Below the pieces are notes generated by a model. It did no database searches. It had not been told where the DNA came from and worked only from the letters and a program-made list of their open reading frames with translations. Made by a program: the position numbers and the translations under genes. DNA of 27,101 bases from Gammaproteobacteria bacterium (GTDB lineage Bacteria > Pseudomonadota > Gammaproteobacteria > Steroidobacterales > Steroidobacteraceae), in assembly GCA_028293725.1 (NCBI GenBank), contig JAQGOE010000292.1, positions 1-27,101 on the forward strand, in the 5' to 3' direction. The first letter of the stretch is position 1, and each line of letters begins with the position of its first letter. Positions 15,828-23,176 of this stretch are shown in pieces.

Positions 15828-16406
15828 ATGCTCCGCATTCTCGGTATCTGCGGCAGCCTGCGCAAGGGCTCCTATAACGCTTTGCTGCTGCGAGCCTATG
15901 CTGACTGGGCGCCCCCGGAAACGATGATCGAGACCGCGCACATCGATGAGATCCCCGCGTACAACGAGGATGTTCGTCAGGTGGGATTTCCCCCGTCTGT
16001 CGGCCGCCTGCGGGATCAGGTTCAGCGCGCCGATGCCTTGCTGATCGTCACGCCGGAATACAACTACTCGATTCCCGGCGTGCTCAAGAACGCGATCGAC
16101 TGGGTTTCGCGGCCTCCCAATCAACCGTTCAACGAGAAACCGATCGCGATCACCGGGGCGAGCCCGAGCATGCTCGGATCGGCCCGGGCGCAGTATGACC
16201 TGCGCAGGTGTTTCGTTTTCCTCAATTCGTTCGTACTCAACCAACCCGAAGTGATGGTTGCCCAGGCGCACGAGCGTTTCGACAAGGCGGGTAAGCTGAC
16301 CCACCAGGGTTCGCAGAAACTCGTCGTCGAGCACCTTCAGGCGCTGGTTGCCTTCGTCGATCGGGTGCGGCCGCAGGGAGCGGCTTCCGCGGCGGCACCA
16401 CGTTGA
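15828..16406 (+). CDS. NADPH-dependent FMN reductase (flavodoxin-like)
   Basis: A 192-residue flavodoxin-fold oxidoreductase of the NADPH:FMN / chromate-quinone reductase family. ATG 15828 is preceded by AGGAGA (15817-15822); the open frame extends further upstream but only through promoter DNA. The FMN phosphate loop is GICGSLRKGSYN (residues about 6-17), the flavin-binding motif is TPEYNYSIPGVLKNAIDWVS and a later loop is ITGASPSMLGSARAQYDLR. The enzyme reduces flavins, quinones or azo/chromate compounds in the cytoplasm. It is a single-gene unit under a perfect Fnr-type box, converging on uspA. Confidence 0.93.
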   Translation: MLRILGICGSLRKGSYNALLLRAYADWAPPETMIETAHIDEIPAYNEDVRQVGFPPSVGRLRDQVQRADALLIVTPEYNYSIPGVLKNAIDWVSRPPNQPFNEKPIAITGASPSMLGSARAQYDLRRCFVFLNSFVLNQPEVMVAQAHERFDKAGKLTHQGSQKLVVEHLQALVAFVDRVRPQGAASAAAPR

Positions 16407-16430
16407 TCGCGCCCAGATCGAATCGCGCGA
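16407..16430. terminator. Possible bidirectional hairpin between FMN reductase and uspA
   Basis: TCGCGC (16407-16412) and GCGCGA (16425-16430) can form a 6-bp stem in the 27-bp gap between the two convergent genes. No U-run follows on either strand, so termination there is only suggested by location. Confidence 0.3.
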
Positions 16431-16433
16431 CGT

Positions 16434-16886
16434 CTAGTCCTGTTGCTCCGTCAGGCGAACGGCAAGAACGTCACAGGGCGCCCTGTGAACGACGACGTCC
16501 TCGGTAGGCTTGGTGAGGAAGGCGAGCCCATGCCGTTCTCGGCTTCCGATCACGATGAGATTTACCTCGTCGTCCACGGCGACGCGGATGATCTCACTCT
16601 TGATGTTGCCCACGACGACACGCCAATTGGTGTCCGGCACGCCGAGCTCCCGGGCGAGCCAGCTGATGTGCTTTTGCGCGCCGTCGATCAACTCGGCCTG
16701 CGTCGTCACAATGACTGGAACGACCGCATCCGGTGGAATGGGTGCGACGGTGGGAATCGGTTCGACTACGCTGACGATCTCCAGCTCCCCGTCGAGTGCC
16801 TCCGCGAGCGCTCGCGCGCGGTGCCCGATCAGAAGCGATTCAGGGGTCAGGTCGACGGCCAGCAGGATACGTTGATAGACAGACAT
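16434..16886 (-). CDS. Universal stress protein (UspA family)
   Basis: A 150-residue single-domain Usp. ATG 16886 is chosen because GGAGTGAG precedes it and the family start (MSVYQRILLAVDLTPES) begins there. The C-terminal region reads VNLIVIGSRERHGLAFL, then TKPTEDVVVHRAPCDVLAVR. ATP-binding Usps carry G-x2-G-x9-G-[ST] in this place; here the second Gly is Glu and the final G-S is P-T, so it probably belongs to the UspA type that does not bind ATP and instead dimerises. It is expressed alone from a promoter carrying an Fnr-like box at 16938. In Pseudomonas and related bacteria, Usp genes are known members of Anr regulons and support survival without oxygen. Confidence 0.92.
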   Translation of the reverse strand: MSVYQRILLAVDLTPESLLIGHRARALAEALDGELEIVSVVEPIPTVAPIPPDAVVPVIVTTQAELIDGAQKHISWLARELGVPDTNWRVVVGNIKSEIIRVAVDDEVNLIVIGSRERHGLAFLTKPTEDVVVHRAPCDVLAVRLTEQQD

Positions 16887-16934
16887 ACGCTCACTCCGAA
16901 GTCCTGCGCACTTTGCCTCACTCAGCAAGCGTCG

Positions 16935-17090
16935 TTATTGACGCGGCTCAATCCCACCGCGCGGCGTTAAGCTCAGCCGCTTCGCGAGGTCATGCGTTGG
17001 GAGCGCATTACCTTTGTTTCTCAAAAGCCTCGCTTTCGTTCCGTCGGCAATCAACACGAGTGCGCCCGCTGGAATGCGTACGTTTGTCAT
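16935..17090 (-). pseudogene. N-terminal stub of a host-attachment (baeRF-type) family protein
   Basis: ATG 17088-17090 opens MTNVRIPAGALVLIADGTKA, then RLLRNKGNA, the conserved first strand and turn of the protein-required-for-attachment-to-host-cells family (Host_attach, related to baeRF release-factor-like domains). After about 28 residues the similarity ends and the frame closes at 16935, inside the uspA promoter. Normal family length is about 140-150 residues. No Shine-Dalgarno sequence is evident. I infer that a deletion removed the rest of the gene up to the uspA regulatory region. Confidence 0.6.
16938..16951 (-). promoter_or_regulatory. Fnr-like box upstream of uspA
   Basis: TTGAC-GCGG-CTCAA: the core TTGA-N6-TCAA is conserved, with one half deviating from the optimum (CTCAA for GTCAA/ATCAA). 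The centre is 58 bp upstream of ATG 16886. At class II spacing the -10 would be CAAAGT, followed by a leader of about 17 nt. Confidence 0.6.
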
Positions 17091-17326
17091 GACACGAGGG
17101 GAAGTATGGGCCAGACGGCGTGCCGTGGCTGCGGCAGCTTGGCAGCGACGTGCCAAGGCAACAGATCGTCGATCCTGTTAACACGCGCATCTACGCCCAC
17201 ACCACTCTCTGTCCCTCCGCGTTGAGCTAGACTTCGGGATACGGGCATCAATTGCCAAAATGCCCAGGGTGTTCGGCGTCGAACATCCGGATTCTCCGGC
17301 ATACCCGCGGCTGGCAGGGAACACTC

Positions 17327-18193
17327 ATGAAAATAGGTGCTGTCTATCCACAGATCGAACTTCGCGGCGACCCGGAGGCGGTTCGCCGCGTCGGGACCGG
17401 CGTGGAGTCGCTGGGCTTCGACTATCTCCTTACGTACGATCACGTCCTCGGTGCGACGCACGAGGGCCGCGAGCCCAAGCTCACGGGACCGTACACGGAG
17501 AAGGACCCCTTCCACGACCCGCTCGTGATGTTCGCTCACCTCGCCGCTCTCACTCGGCGCATCGAGCTCGTGACGGGAATCCTAATCCTACCGCAGCGCC
17601 AGACCGCCCTCGTTGCGAGGCAGGTGGCCGATGTGGACCTACTCTCCGGCGGACGCGTCCGCCTCGGTGTCGGCATCGGCTGGAACTACGTCGAGTACCA
17701 GGCGCTCGGGCAGAGCTTCAACACTCGCGGCAGGCGCCAGGAGGAGCAGGTGCAGCTGCTGCGCAAGCTCTGGAGCGAGCCCCTGGTGACATTCCAGGGC
17801 CAGTTCGATCACATCGACCGTGCCTGCATCAACCCCCGCCCAACTCGCCGCATCCCGATCTGGTTCGGAGGTTTCTCCGAGCCTGTCTTTAGGCGAGCTG
17901 CGCGATTCGGCGATGGCTTCATCTTCACCGGCTCCCAGGAGGGAGCCATGGAAGCGTGGAAGCAGGTAGAAAAATTCCTGCGCGAAGCGGCCCGCGAGCC
18001 GACGCAGTTCGGCAAGGAGATGGTGGTCGGACACTTTGACGAGACCCCTCAGGCAGTCGCCGCTCGAATCGAGTGGTGCCGAGAGTGGGGGTGCACTCAC
18101 GTCGCGATCGACACGATGGGAAAGGGATTCCCGACCGCCGAAGCTCACCTCCAGTTCCTGTCCGAAGTGCAGCAGAGAGTCGGTCGCTCTTGA
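17327..18193 (+). CDS. LLM class F420-dependent oxidoreductase
   Basis: A 288-residue TIM-barrel luciferase-like monooxygenase-family protein. ATG 17327 follows CAGGGA; the frame to 17252 adds residues unlike the family. Typical segments are MKIGAVYPQIELRGDPEAVR, FDYLLTYDHVLGA, ALTRRIELVTGILILPQRQT, QVADVDLLSGGRVRLGVGIG followed by WN, RPTRRIPIWFGGFSEP and RAARFGDGFIF. It resembles the F420-dependent TIGR03619-type subgroup; such proteins can use F420 or FMN, and Proteobacteria that lack F420 also carry them, so the cofactor is uncertain. It stands alone with no operon partner; the next open frame is a truncated toxin. Confidence 0.9.
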   Translation: MKIGAVYPQIELRGDPEAVRRVGTGVESLGFDYLLTYDHVLGATHEGREPKLTGPYTEKDPFHDPLVMFAHLAALTRRIELVTGILILPQRQTALVARQVADVDLLSGGRVRLGVGIGWNYVEYQALGQSFNTRGRRQEEQVQLLRKLWSEPLVTFQGQFDHIDRACINPRPTRRIPIWFGGFSEPVFRRAARFGDGFIFTGSQEGAMEAWKQVEKFLREAAREPTQFGKEMVVGHFDETPQAVAARIEWCREWGCTHVAIDTMGKGFPTAEAHLQFLSEVQQRVGRS

Positions 18194-18243
18194 GGAGCGG
18201 ATCGCGCGCGCCGCGGCGGTCCGCAAAAATCGATCAGAGGCTG

Positions 18244-18600
18244 GACCCACAGGGTCGGATAGCCGAACGAATCAAGATCGTCGGCGAACAGGAAATTTGC
18301 ACTAGCATCGTCGTCGCCGCGGAATTGCGGTATGGAGCTGCCAAGAAGGCCTCCCCGCGGCTGACGGCGCAGGTCGAAGCAGTGCTCGCCGCGATCGATA
18401 CACTGCCCTTTGACTCTCCCGCCGACGAAATCTATGGATCGATACGCACGCAGCTTGAGTTGGCCGGCACTCCCATCGGTGGCAACGATCTCATCATCGC
18501 AGCGCAGGCTGTAACCCTCGATCTCACGCTGGTCTCGGACAATGAAAGGGAATTTGCGCGCGTTGCTGGATTACGCATCGAGAATTCGTTAAAGGACTAG
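18244..18600 (+). pseudogene. VapC-type PIN ribonuclease toxin, N-terminus missing
   Basis: The frame from about 18244 reads DPQGRIAERIKIVGEQEICT, SIVVAAELRYGAAKK, IGGNDLIIAAQAV and LVSDNEREFARVAGLRIENS, matching VapC toxins of the MRYLLDTN... group from just after their first helix. The second acidic residue (E of AAELRYG) and the Asp residues of GGND and SDNE are present. The first 15 or so residues with the invariant D of LLDTN are absent and replaced by unrelated sequence joined to the LLM gene end. No start or ribosome site fits and no VapB precedes it. It is therefore most likely an inactive remnant. Confidence 0.8.
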
Positions 18601-18700
18601 TCAACAAGCTTGTCCGGAACAGACCGGCTCAAATTGGTAGCGGGAGCAGGTGTGTACCACAGAAATAATCGCGCGATTAGCTGCTGACGAGACACTGTGA

Positions 18701-18919
18701 GACCGAATAATCAAGGTCAACCACGCTGGTGAGCATGGCGCGGCCAACATTTATCGGGCACAGTTACTCGCCTGCTGGTGGCGTAACTCCGATCTGAAGT
18801 TTGAATTGTGCGAGTTTCTCGATCACGAGAAGCGGCATCGCGCGATCTTCGCGTCTGAGCTTACCCGACGTGGCCGGCCCCGTTGTCAGAGCTACTGGCT
18901 CTGTGACAACAGCGTTTGA
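18701..18919 (+). pseudogene. Coq7-like (demethoxyubiquinone hydroxylase family) remnant
   Basis: Between two stops the frame reads DRIIKVNHAGEHGAANIYRA and QLLACWWRNSDLKF, then FLDHEKRHRAIFASEL and RRGRPRCQSYWLCDNSV. NHAGEHGAxxIY and the later DHE...H are the di-iron ligands of the Coq7/DMQ hydroxylase ferritin-like family (E of the first motif; E and H of DHEKRH). About 72 codons remain of a roughly 180-residue family. The second half, with the other metal ligands, is lost, and no start codon exists because a TGA precedes Asp directly. Not translated as an enzyme; a remnant. Confidence 0.7.
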
Positions 18920-19268
18920 TTGCGAGTCACGCGTGAGCCGCATTGTGAGTCTTGGATACTGGGAAGACCCAGCTTGTCTCAACGATCCCCTGCTCTGGGT
19001 TTTTTTGACTCCTCATACCGCAAGATGTTTGCCCGTCTAACGGCATCGGTAGATTCAACAAGGGCATTATTCCCCGGATAGTGACGATAGAAAGATCGCG
19101 GTACGGTCCAGGGGCCCAAAATGTCGTCCACCTCAAGATCGCGCAATCCCGATCGCGGGACGTAACAGACAGTAAGGAAAGGTAAGGTTGGTCTTAAAAA
19201 CTGGACGTGATCAGCGAGTCCCTTCTATGCTCTAAGCGCTCCCATCCACTACACACTAAGGGACTAAC
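18920..19268. other. Gap with an unassigned minus-strand open frame
   Basis: No intact gene. The minus strand is open for 81 codons from 19224 to the stop at 18979-18981 without an ATG. It encodes protein-like text such as LRDLEVDDILGPWTVPRS, then FYRHYPGNNALVES and AVRRANILRYEESKKP. I do not recognise the family; it may be another gene remnant. The sequence is visibly less GC-rich than its surroundings. The ribosome site AAGGGA of the next gene lies at its end. Confidence 0.4.
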
Positions 19269-19916
19269 ATGACGCTGTTGAATGAATCTTCTCGCAAAGA
19301 ACCCATATCCAAAGATTCGCCTGAACTCACGGCCGCCGTGCTCAGCTTCATGTTGGTGCTCGCCACCGCCGGCACGGCCACCGCGCAAGTCACCGGACCG
19401 GAAGACGGCGGCTCGACCGGCCTCGTCGCCACCACGTTCGCGTCGGGCTTCACGATGACCACCGCCACCGGCGTCGAGGTCACCGTCAACGAGACCTCCT
19501 CCACCAGGACGGTCGGCGGACCGGCCCGCGACGTACAAAAGGGCACCAGCGTCCTGGTGCTCGGACTGGACGACCGCGCCACCATCACCGCCGACGGGGT
19601 CGTCATCCAGCCCCACGGCGACGGCGGTGCCGCCGCCGCCAAGGCGAACGGGGTGATCCCCTTCGAGTCCGGGGTGCCGTCGCCCGTGAAGTCGGTCGGC
19701 ACCATCCCGGCCTCCTACACCCAAGGCCAGGGCACGCTCGTCAACGGCATCCAGGCGTATATCCCGGTCGCGGTCGCGCAGGCCGTGTTCCCTGGCGGCA
19801 TCGTGGACCGCGTCGACCTTTTGAGCGACGGCAGCTACGAGGTGCACAACATCAGCATCAACTGGCCCCACCACGTCTTCGTCAGCAAGGACTTCGTGTT
19901 CCTCGGCGCTGAGTGA
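19269..19916 (+). CDS. Secreted protein with DUF5666-like and PepSY-like regions, actinobacterial in character
   Basis: A 215-residue exported protein. ATG 19269 has AAGGGA upstream. A polar n-region of about 20 residues precedes the signal segment TAAVLSFMLVLATAGTATAQ. Residues about 45-115 resemble a DUF5666-like OB fold (GFTMTTATGVEVTVNETSST, then DVQKGTSVLVLGLDDRATIT). The C-terminus (AVFPGGIVDRVDLLSDGSYE, VHNISINWPHHVFVSKDF) resembles PepSY-like ends that I associate with Actinobacteria. From about 19360 on nearly every third codon base is G or C, while the first 30 codons are mixed; this suggests a transferred gene body joined to a local start. The function is unknown. Confidence 0.62.
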   Translation: MTLLNESSRKEPISKDSPELTAAVLSFMLVLATAGTATAQVTGPEDGGSTGLVATTFASGFTMTTATGVEVTVNETSSTRTVGGPARDVQKGTSVLVLGLDDRATITADGVVIQPHGDGGAAAAKANGVIPFESGVPSPVKSVGTIPASYTQGQGTLVNGIQAYIPVAVAQAVFPGGIVDRVDLLSDGSYEVHNISINWPHHVFVSKDFVFLGAE

Positions 19917-19956
19917 CCCTCAGCTTCCCGGCGGCGACGCTGACTGATCGGGTAGG

Positions 19957-19976
19957 CGGCGGGCTCAAGCCCGCCG
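19957..19976 (+). terminator. GC-rich hairpin after the secreted-protein gene
   Basis: CGGCGGGCT (19957-19965), loop CA, AGCCCGCCG (19968-19976): a perfect 9-bp stem 40 bp after the stop. There is no U-run (TCCTCCC follows), so it may be an RNA-stabilising hairpin or a Rho-assisted terminator. Confidence 0.45.
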
Positions 19977-20139
19977 TCCTCCCACACCACCGTAAATGCG
20001 GTTCCGATGACAGCGTGAGCGAATGGGACAACATCTCCTTCACTACAATGTCGCCACTACTTGCTTTACTCGCTCAATATCCGTCCGGCGGGCGACAATT
20101 CCCGATGTTTCGAGTCGACGCATTCGCGCCGCGAAATTT

Positions 20140-20383
20140 TCGCCGCTGGGTCGCTGGTACCCGGAGGCCCCGCGGACCGCTACCCGCGTGAGACTGAACG
20201 ACCGCGTCGAGATTAGGCGAATCTCGGCACCAGCTTTCGTCGCGACCAAACTGGAGGCGTTTCTTGAACCGTGGTTGCGGCGACTTTCTATCGAGTCACG
20301 ATCTGGAAGACGTGCTCGCCGTCGTGGATGGCCGCCCATCTATTGTTGACGAGCTATACCGCTCGACGTCAGCGGATGGCTGA
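20140..20383 (+). pseudogene. AbiEii/DUF1814-like nucleotidyltransferase remnant with frameshift
   Basis: One frame gives LGRWYPEAPRTATRVRLNDR and IRRISAPAFVATKLEAF; after a one-base shift at about 20262 the next frame continues NRGCGDFLSSHDLEDVLAVV and DGRPSIVDELYRS to a stop at 20381-20383. Together they match the C-terminal part of a nucleotidyltransferase family whose members read NRWYP...ISAP.FLATKLEAF..RG..D...SHDLEDII..VDGR. The catalytic N-terminal half (G-S/T...D-x-D) is absent. It is unrelated in detail to the intact AbiEii at 6033, so it is not a duplicate. Dead gene. Confidence 0.72.
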
Positions 20384-20437
20384 TCTCCAAGGTTCCTTGG
20401 ATGGACGCACCGAGAGTTCTTGTGTCACTGTGCTGCA

Positions 20438-21343
20438 TCAATCTTCGTTCAAGCTCTCGAACTGTTCCGCGAGAAAGTCGATCAGTGTCCTGACCGACGG
20501 CAACAATCCGCGGCGTGAAGCGAAGACTGCGTGAATGATCTCGCGTCGTGGTGTCCACTCCGGCACTACTCGTACCAACTCACCACGCGCCAATTGATCC
20601 ACCACCATCATCGTAGGTAGCTGCACGATGCCTGCTCCGGCGATGGCTGCAGAGCGCAATGCGGACAAGCTGCGAGTAATCAGGCGTGGGCGGTGGTGAA
20701 TGGTTGCCTGTGCGGCGTTCGGTCCAAACAGATTCCAGGCATGCTCATTCTGTGGAATGCCCAGGTCGAGACTCGGCAGGCGCGCAAGATCGGCCCCAAT
20801 CTGGGGCGTGCCGTACTGCTGCAGCAGTGCCGGGCTCGCGACCAGACACTGCCCGCTGTCGGCGAGCACTCGCATCACCAGGTCGCTGTCCTGCAGCGGC
20901 GGCGGTCGAACCCGGAGCGCGATATCAATGCCCTCACTTACGACATCGACGCGGCGATTCGTGGCCTCGAGATGCACTTCGACCTGCGGGTGGGCCACCA
21001 GGAACTTCGCAAGCATGTCGCCGACGCGCATGTCGAGCAGGGCGACGGGGCAGGCCATGCGAACGATGCCCCGCGGCTCCGAGCGGGTGACATCGATGGC
21101 TTCCTGCGCTGCTTCGGCCTCGATAAGCACGGCCTTGCAGTGTGCGTAGTAGGTCTGACCGATTTCGGTGACCGAGAAGTGCCGCGTAGACCGCTGGATC
21201 AGTCGTACACCCAGGCGCTCTTCGAGTGCCGCGATGCGGCGGCTCAACTTCGATTTAGGCGTCCCCAGCGCCCGGCCCGCTGGGGCGAAGCCGCCGTAAT
21301 CGACGACTTGGGCGAAGTAGTAGAGATCGTTCAAGTCCCGCAC
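20438..21343 (-). CDS. LysR family transcriptional regulator
   Basis: A 301-residue LysR regulator starting with GTG 21343 (MRDLNDLYYFAQVVDYGGFA) behind GAGGGG. The winged helix-turn-helix is at about residues 1-60 (AGRALGTPKSKLSRRIAALE, ERLGVRLIQRSTR) and the co-inducer domain at about 90-295 (GIVRMACPVALLDMRVGDML; GIDIALRVRPPPLQDSDLVM). It closely resembles the LysR proteins that lie divergently next to pirin genes in many Proteobacteria. It is transcribed away from the pirin gene with a shared 133-bp control region, so it most likely controls pirin and itself. The effector is unknown. Confidence 0.93.
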   Translation of the reverse strand: MRDLNDLYYFAQVVDYGGFAPAGRALGTPKSKLSRRIAALEERLGVRLIQRSTRHFSVTEIGQTYYAHCKAVLIEAEAAQEAIDVTRSEPRGIVRMACPVALLDMRVGDMLAKFLVAHPQVEVHLEATNRRVDVVSEGIDIALRVRPPPLQDSDLVMRVLADSGQCLVASPALLQQYGTPQIGADLARLPSLDLGIPQNEHAWNLFGPNAAQATIHHRPRLITRSLSALRSAAIAGAGIVQLPTMMVVDQLARGELVRVVPEWTPRREIIHAVFASRRGLLPSVRTLIDFLAEQFESLNED

Positions 21344-21476
21344 TGCCGCCCCTCAGTGTTCTAAAAATAGGACTCTGAGTGTAAATCCAGTGGCCTACCG
21401 GTGCCATTGTTGCGTGCTTATGATGCTTTACAGCTTCTGAAGCGCGAATAGCCGCCCTTCAGATCAGGAGGCGACC
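21344..21476. promoter_or_regulatory. Divergent LysR/pirin promoter region
   Basis: This 133-bp region separates the two divergent genes and must contain both promoters. It is AT-rich near the LysR start (CTAAAAATAG at 21360-21369). LysR proteins normally bind a T-N11-A site here, but I cannot single out one operator by eye. The pirin ribosome site AGGAGG (21466-21471) is strong. Confidence 0.5.
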
Positions 21477-22343
21477 ATGAAAGACATCCTCGGTATCTAT
21501 AGCGCTCCCCGGCCCCATTGGGTGGGGGACGGTTTCCCGGTTCGTTCGCTGTTCTCATATGACAGTCATCGCGAGCACTTGAGCCCGTTTCTGTTGCTCG
21601 ACTACGCCGGTCCGGCTCAGTTTGCGCCGGCCAAGGAGCCGCGCGGCGTGGGCGAACATCCGCACCGTGGCTTTGAGACGGTGACGATCGTCTACCAGGG
21701 CGAGGTGGCGCATCGTGACTCGACCGGCGCGGGCGGACGCATCGGCCCGGGCGACGTGCAGTGGATGACTGCGGCGTCCGGCATCCTGCACGAGGAATTT
21801 CACTCGCCTGAGTTCACGCGCAGCGGCGGTACGCTGGAGATGGTGCAGGTGTGGGTGAACTTGCCGGCGAAAGACAAGATGTCTCGGCCGGGTTATCAGA
21901 CGCTGCTCAATCAGGACATCCCGTCCGTCGATCTACCGGATGAAGCAGGGCGTGTGCGCGTGATTGCCGGTGAGTTCGGAGGCCATCGCGGGCCGGCGCG
22001 CACTTTCACAGCAATGGATATGTGGGACGTGCGGCTCAATCAGGGCAAGTCCGCTCGGTTCAGCGTAACCGAAGGACGCACGCTCGCTCTGGTCGTGCTG
22101 CGCGGCTCGGTGTTGGTTAACGGTACCCAGGGCGCGCGCGAAGCACAGATGGTGTTGTTCGACCGCACGGGCACGGAGATCTCGATTGAGGCGAGTACGG
22201 ACGCCACGTTCCTGCTGCTGAGCGCTGAGCCGATCGACGAGCCGGTCGTCGGCTACGGGCCATTCGTGATGAACACGCAGGCGCAGATCGCGCAGGCGAT
22301 CAGTGACTTCAATAGCGGCCGCTTCGGCGGCATTGACCATTGA
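21477..22343 (+). CDS. Pirin family protein (bicupin)
   Basis: A 288-residue pirin. ATG 21477 follows AGGAGGCGACC. The N-terminal cupin holds the metal ligands: H of GVGEHPHRGFETVTIVYQGE, then H of VAHRDSTGAGGRIGPGDVQW and E/H of ASGILHEEFHS. The C-terminal cupin (about 170-270) is degenerate, as is usual. Bacterial pirins can have quercetin 2,3-dioxygenase activity or modulate metabolic enzymes, and in some species they are induced by oxidative stress or chlorinated compounds. The divergent LysR gene is the probable regulator. The gene ends at a good hairpin terminator. It is intact and of normal length. Confidence 0.95.
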   Translation: MKDILGIYSAPRPHWVGDGFPVRSLFSYDSHREHLSPFLLLDYAGPAQFAPAKEPRGVGEHPHRGFETVTIVYQGEVAHRDSTGAGGRIGPGDVQWMTAASGILHEEFHSPEFTRSGGTLEMVQVWVNLPAKDKMSRPGYQTLLNQDIPSVDLPDEAGRVRVIAGEFGGHRGPARTFTAMDMWDVRLNQGKSARFSVTEGRTLALVVLRGSVLVNGTQGAREAQMVLFDRTGTEISIEASTDATFLLLSAEPIDEPVVGYGPFVMNTQAQIAQAISDFNSGRFGGIDH

Positions 22344-22348
22344 AGCGA

Positions 22349-22380
22349 CGGCGCCGGTCGTGTACTGGCGCCGCTTCTTT
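22349..22380 (+). terminator. Rho-independent terminator of pirin
   Basis: CGGCGCC (22349-22355) pairs with GGCGCCG (22367-22373) in a perfect 7-bp stem with an 11-nt loop, followed by CTTCTTT. It begins 6 nt after the pirin stop. Confidence 0.7.
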
Positions 22381-22579
22381 CGGCGAGGCGCAATCCCGCT
22401 ACGTCGGCCGAAAATTCCAACCGCGAGGTTGCGGCTTGGGAAGTATTACAACCGAAATGCGAGGGTTGCGTTCCGACATTCGTCCGTGACACGCCGATAC
22501 GAGAGTAGGTCGCGCGAGGCGCGCGCCTCGCGTCCCTGCAGCGCGTCTTAACACCCATCACGCGAGAACGGCGAGAGAA

Positions 22580-23176
22580 ATGTCATTAGTTACGCACCTG
22601 CCCGGAAGAACACGCCGTCTTCTCTTAGTCGGCGACGATCGGGAATCGTCCGGACTGCTGTTCGATGCTTTGAGCCACGCCGGGTATGAGGTCGCGGCTG
22701 CAGAGAGTGCCGATGATGCACTTGCTGCTATCGCAACGGCAGCGCCGGATCTGGCGGTGCTAGACATCAAAATGCCGGGCATATCAGGATCGATCTTGTC
22801 CGAGTTGCTGCGCGATCAGTTCAACATACCGTTCGTCTTCTTCTCGGCCCTGGATTCCGACGAGACTATGCACCAGGCAATGATGATGGGAGCGCTTGCC
22901 TACCTGGTGAAGCCCTGTGAGATGGGTCAATGCATTTCGGTAATAAACACAGCGGTGGCGCGCGCAGATAAGCTACGCCGGCCGCGGCTGACCGAATCCC
23001 AGCTCTCCATGGCGTTGCAACAGAGCCGCGCGGTCGCCATGGCTATAGGTCTCGTGATGGAGCGCCTGCGGCTGAGCAGAGAGATGGCCCTCCAGATCCT
23101 GGAGAGAGAGGCACGCGCCAAGCGGCAGCGCGTGAGTCAACTTGCTCAGGAGCTCCTCACGCGTATGAACGCATGA
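22580..23176 (+). CDS. ANTAR domain response regulator
   Basis: A 198-residue two-domain regulator. ATG 22580 has GAGAGAA upstream. The receiver (about 12-125) has the acidic pair D19/D20, phospho-acceptor D62 in AVLDIKMPG and K111 in AYLVKPCE. The C-terminal ANTAR domain (about 140-195) reads SRAVAMAIGLVMERLRLSRE, then MALQILEREARAKRQRVSQL. ANTAR proteins such as AmiR, NasR and EutV bind tandem RNA hairpins and prevent transcription termination. No histidine kinase is adjacent; the only kinase in the window is at 7335-8462. A target would be an mRNA leader with paired hexaloop hairpins; I did not find one here. The gene stands alone. Confidence 0.93.
   Translation: MSLVTHLPGRTRRLLLVGDDRESSGLLFDALSHAGYEVAAAESADDALAAIATAAPDLAVLDIKMPGISGSILSELLRDQFNIPFVFFSALDSDETMHQAMMMGALAYLVKPCEMGQCISVINTAVARADKLRRPRLTESQLSMALQQSRAVAMAIGLVMERLRLSREMALQILEREARAKRQRVSQLAQELLTRMNA

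Noticed and set aside
15699..16334. N-terminal extension of the minus-strand reductase remnant
   Set aside because: Antisense to the well-supported FMN reductase; flavoprotein similarity exists only below 15698.
18992..19009. Intrinsic terminator ending in T7
   Set aside because: The T-run is clear, but the preceding CCC...GGG can form only a three-base stem.
19194..19874. 226-residue minus-strand open frame
   Set aside because: Antisense shadow of the high-GC secreted-protein gene; Gly/Asp/Arg-rich without domain features.
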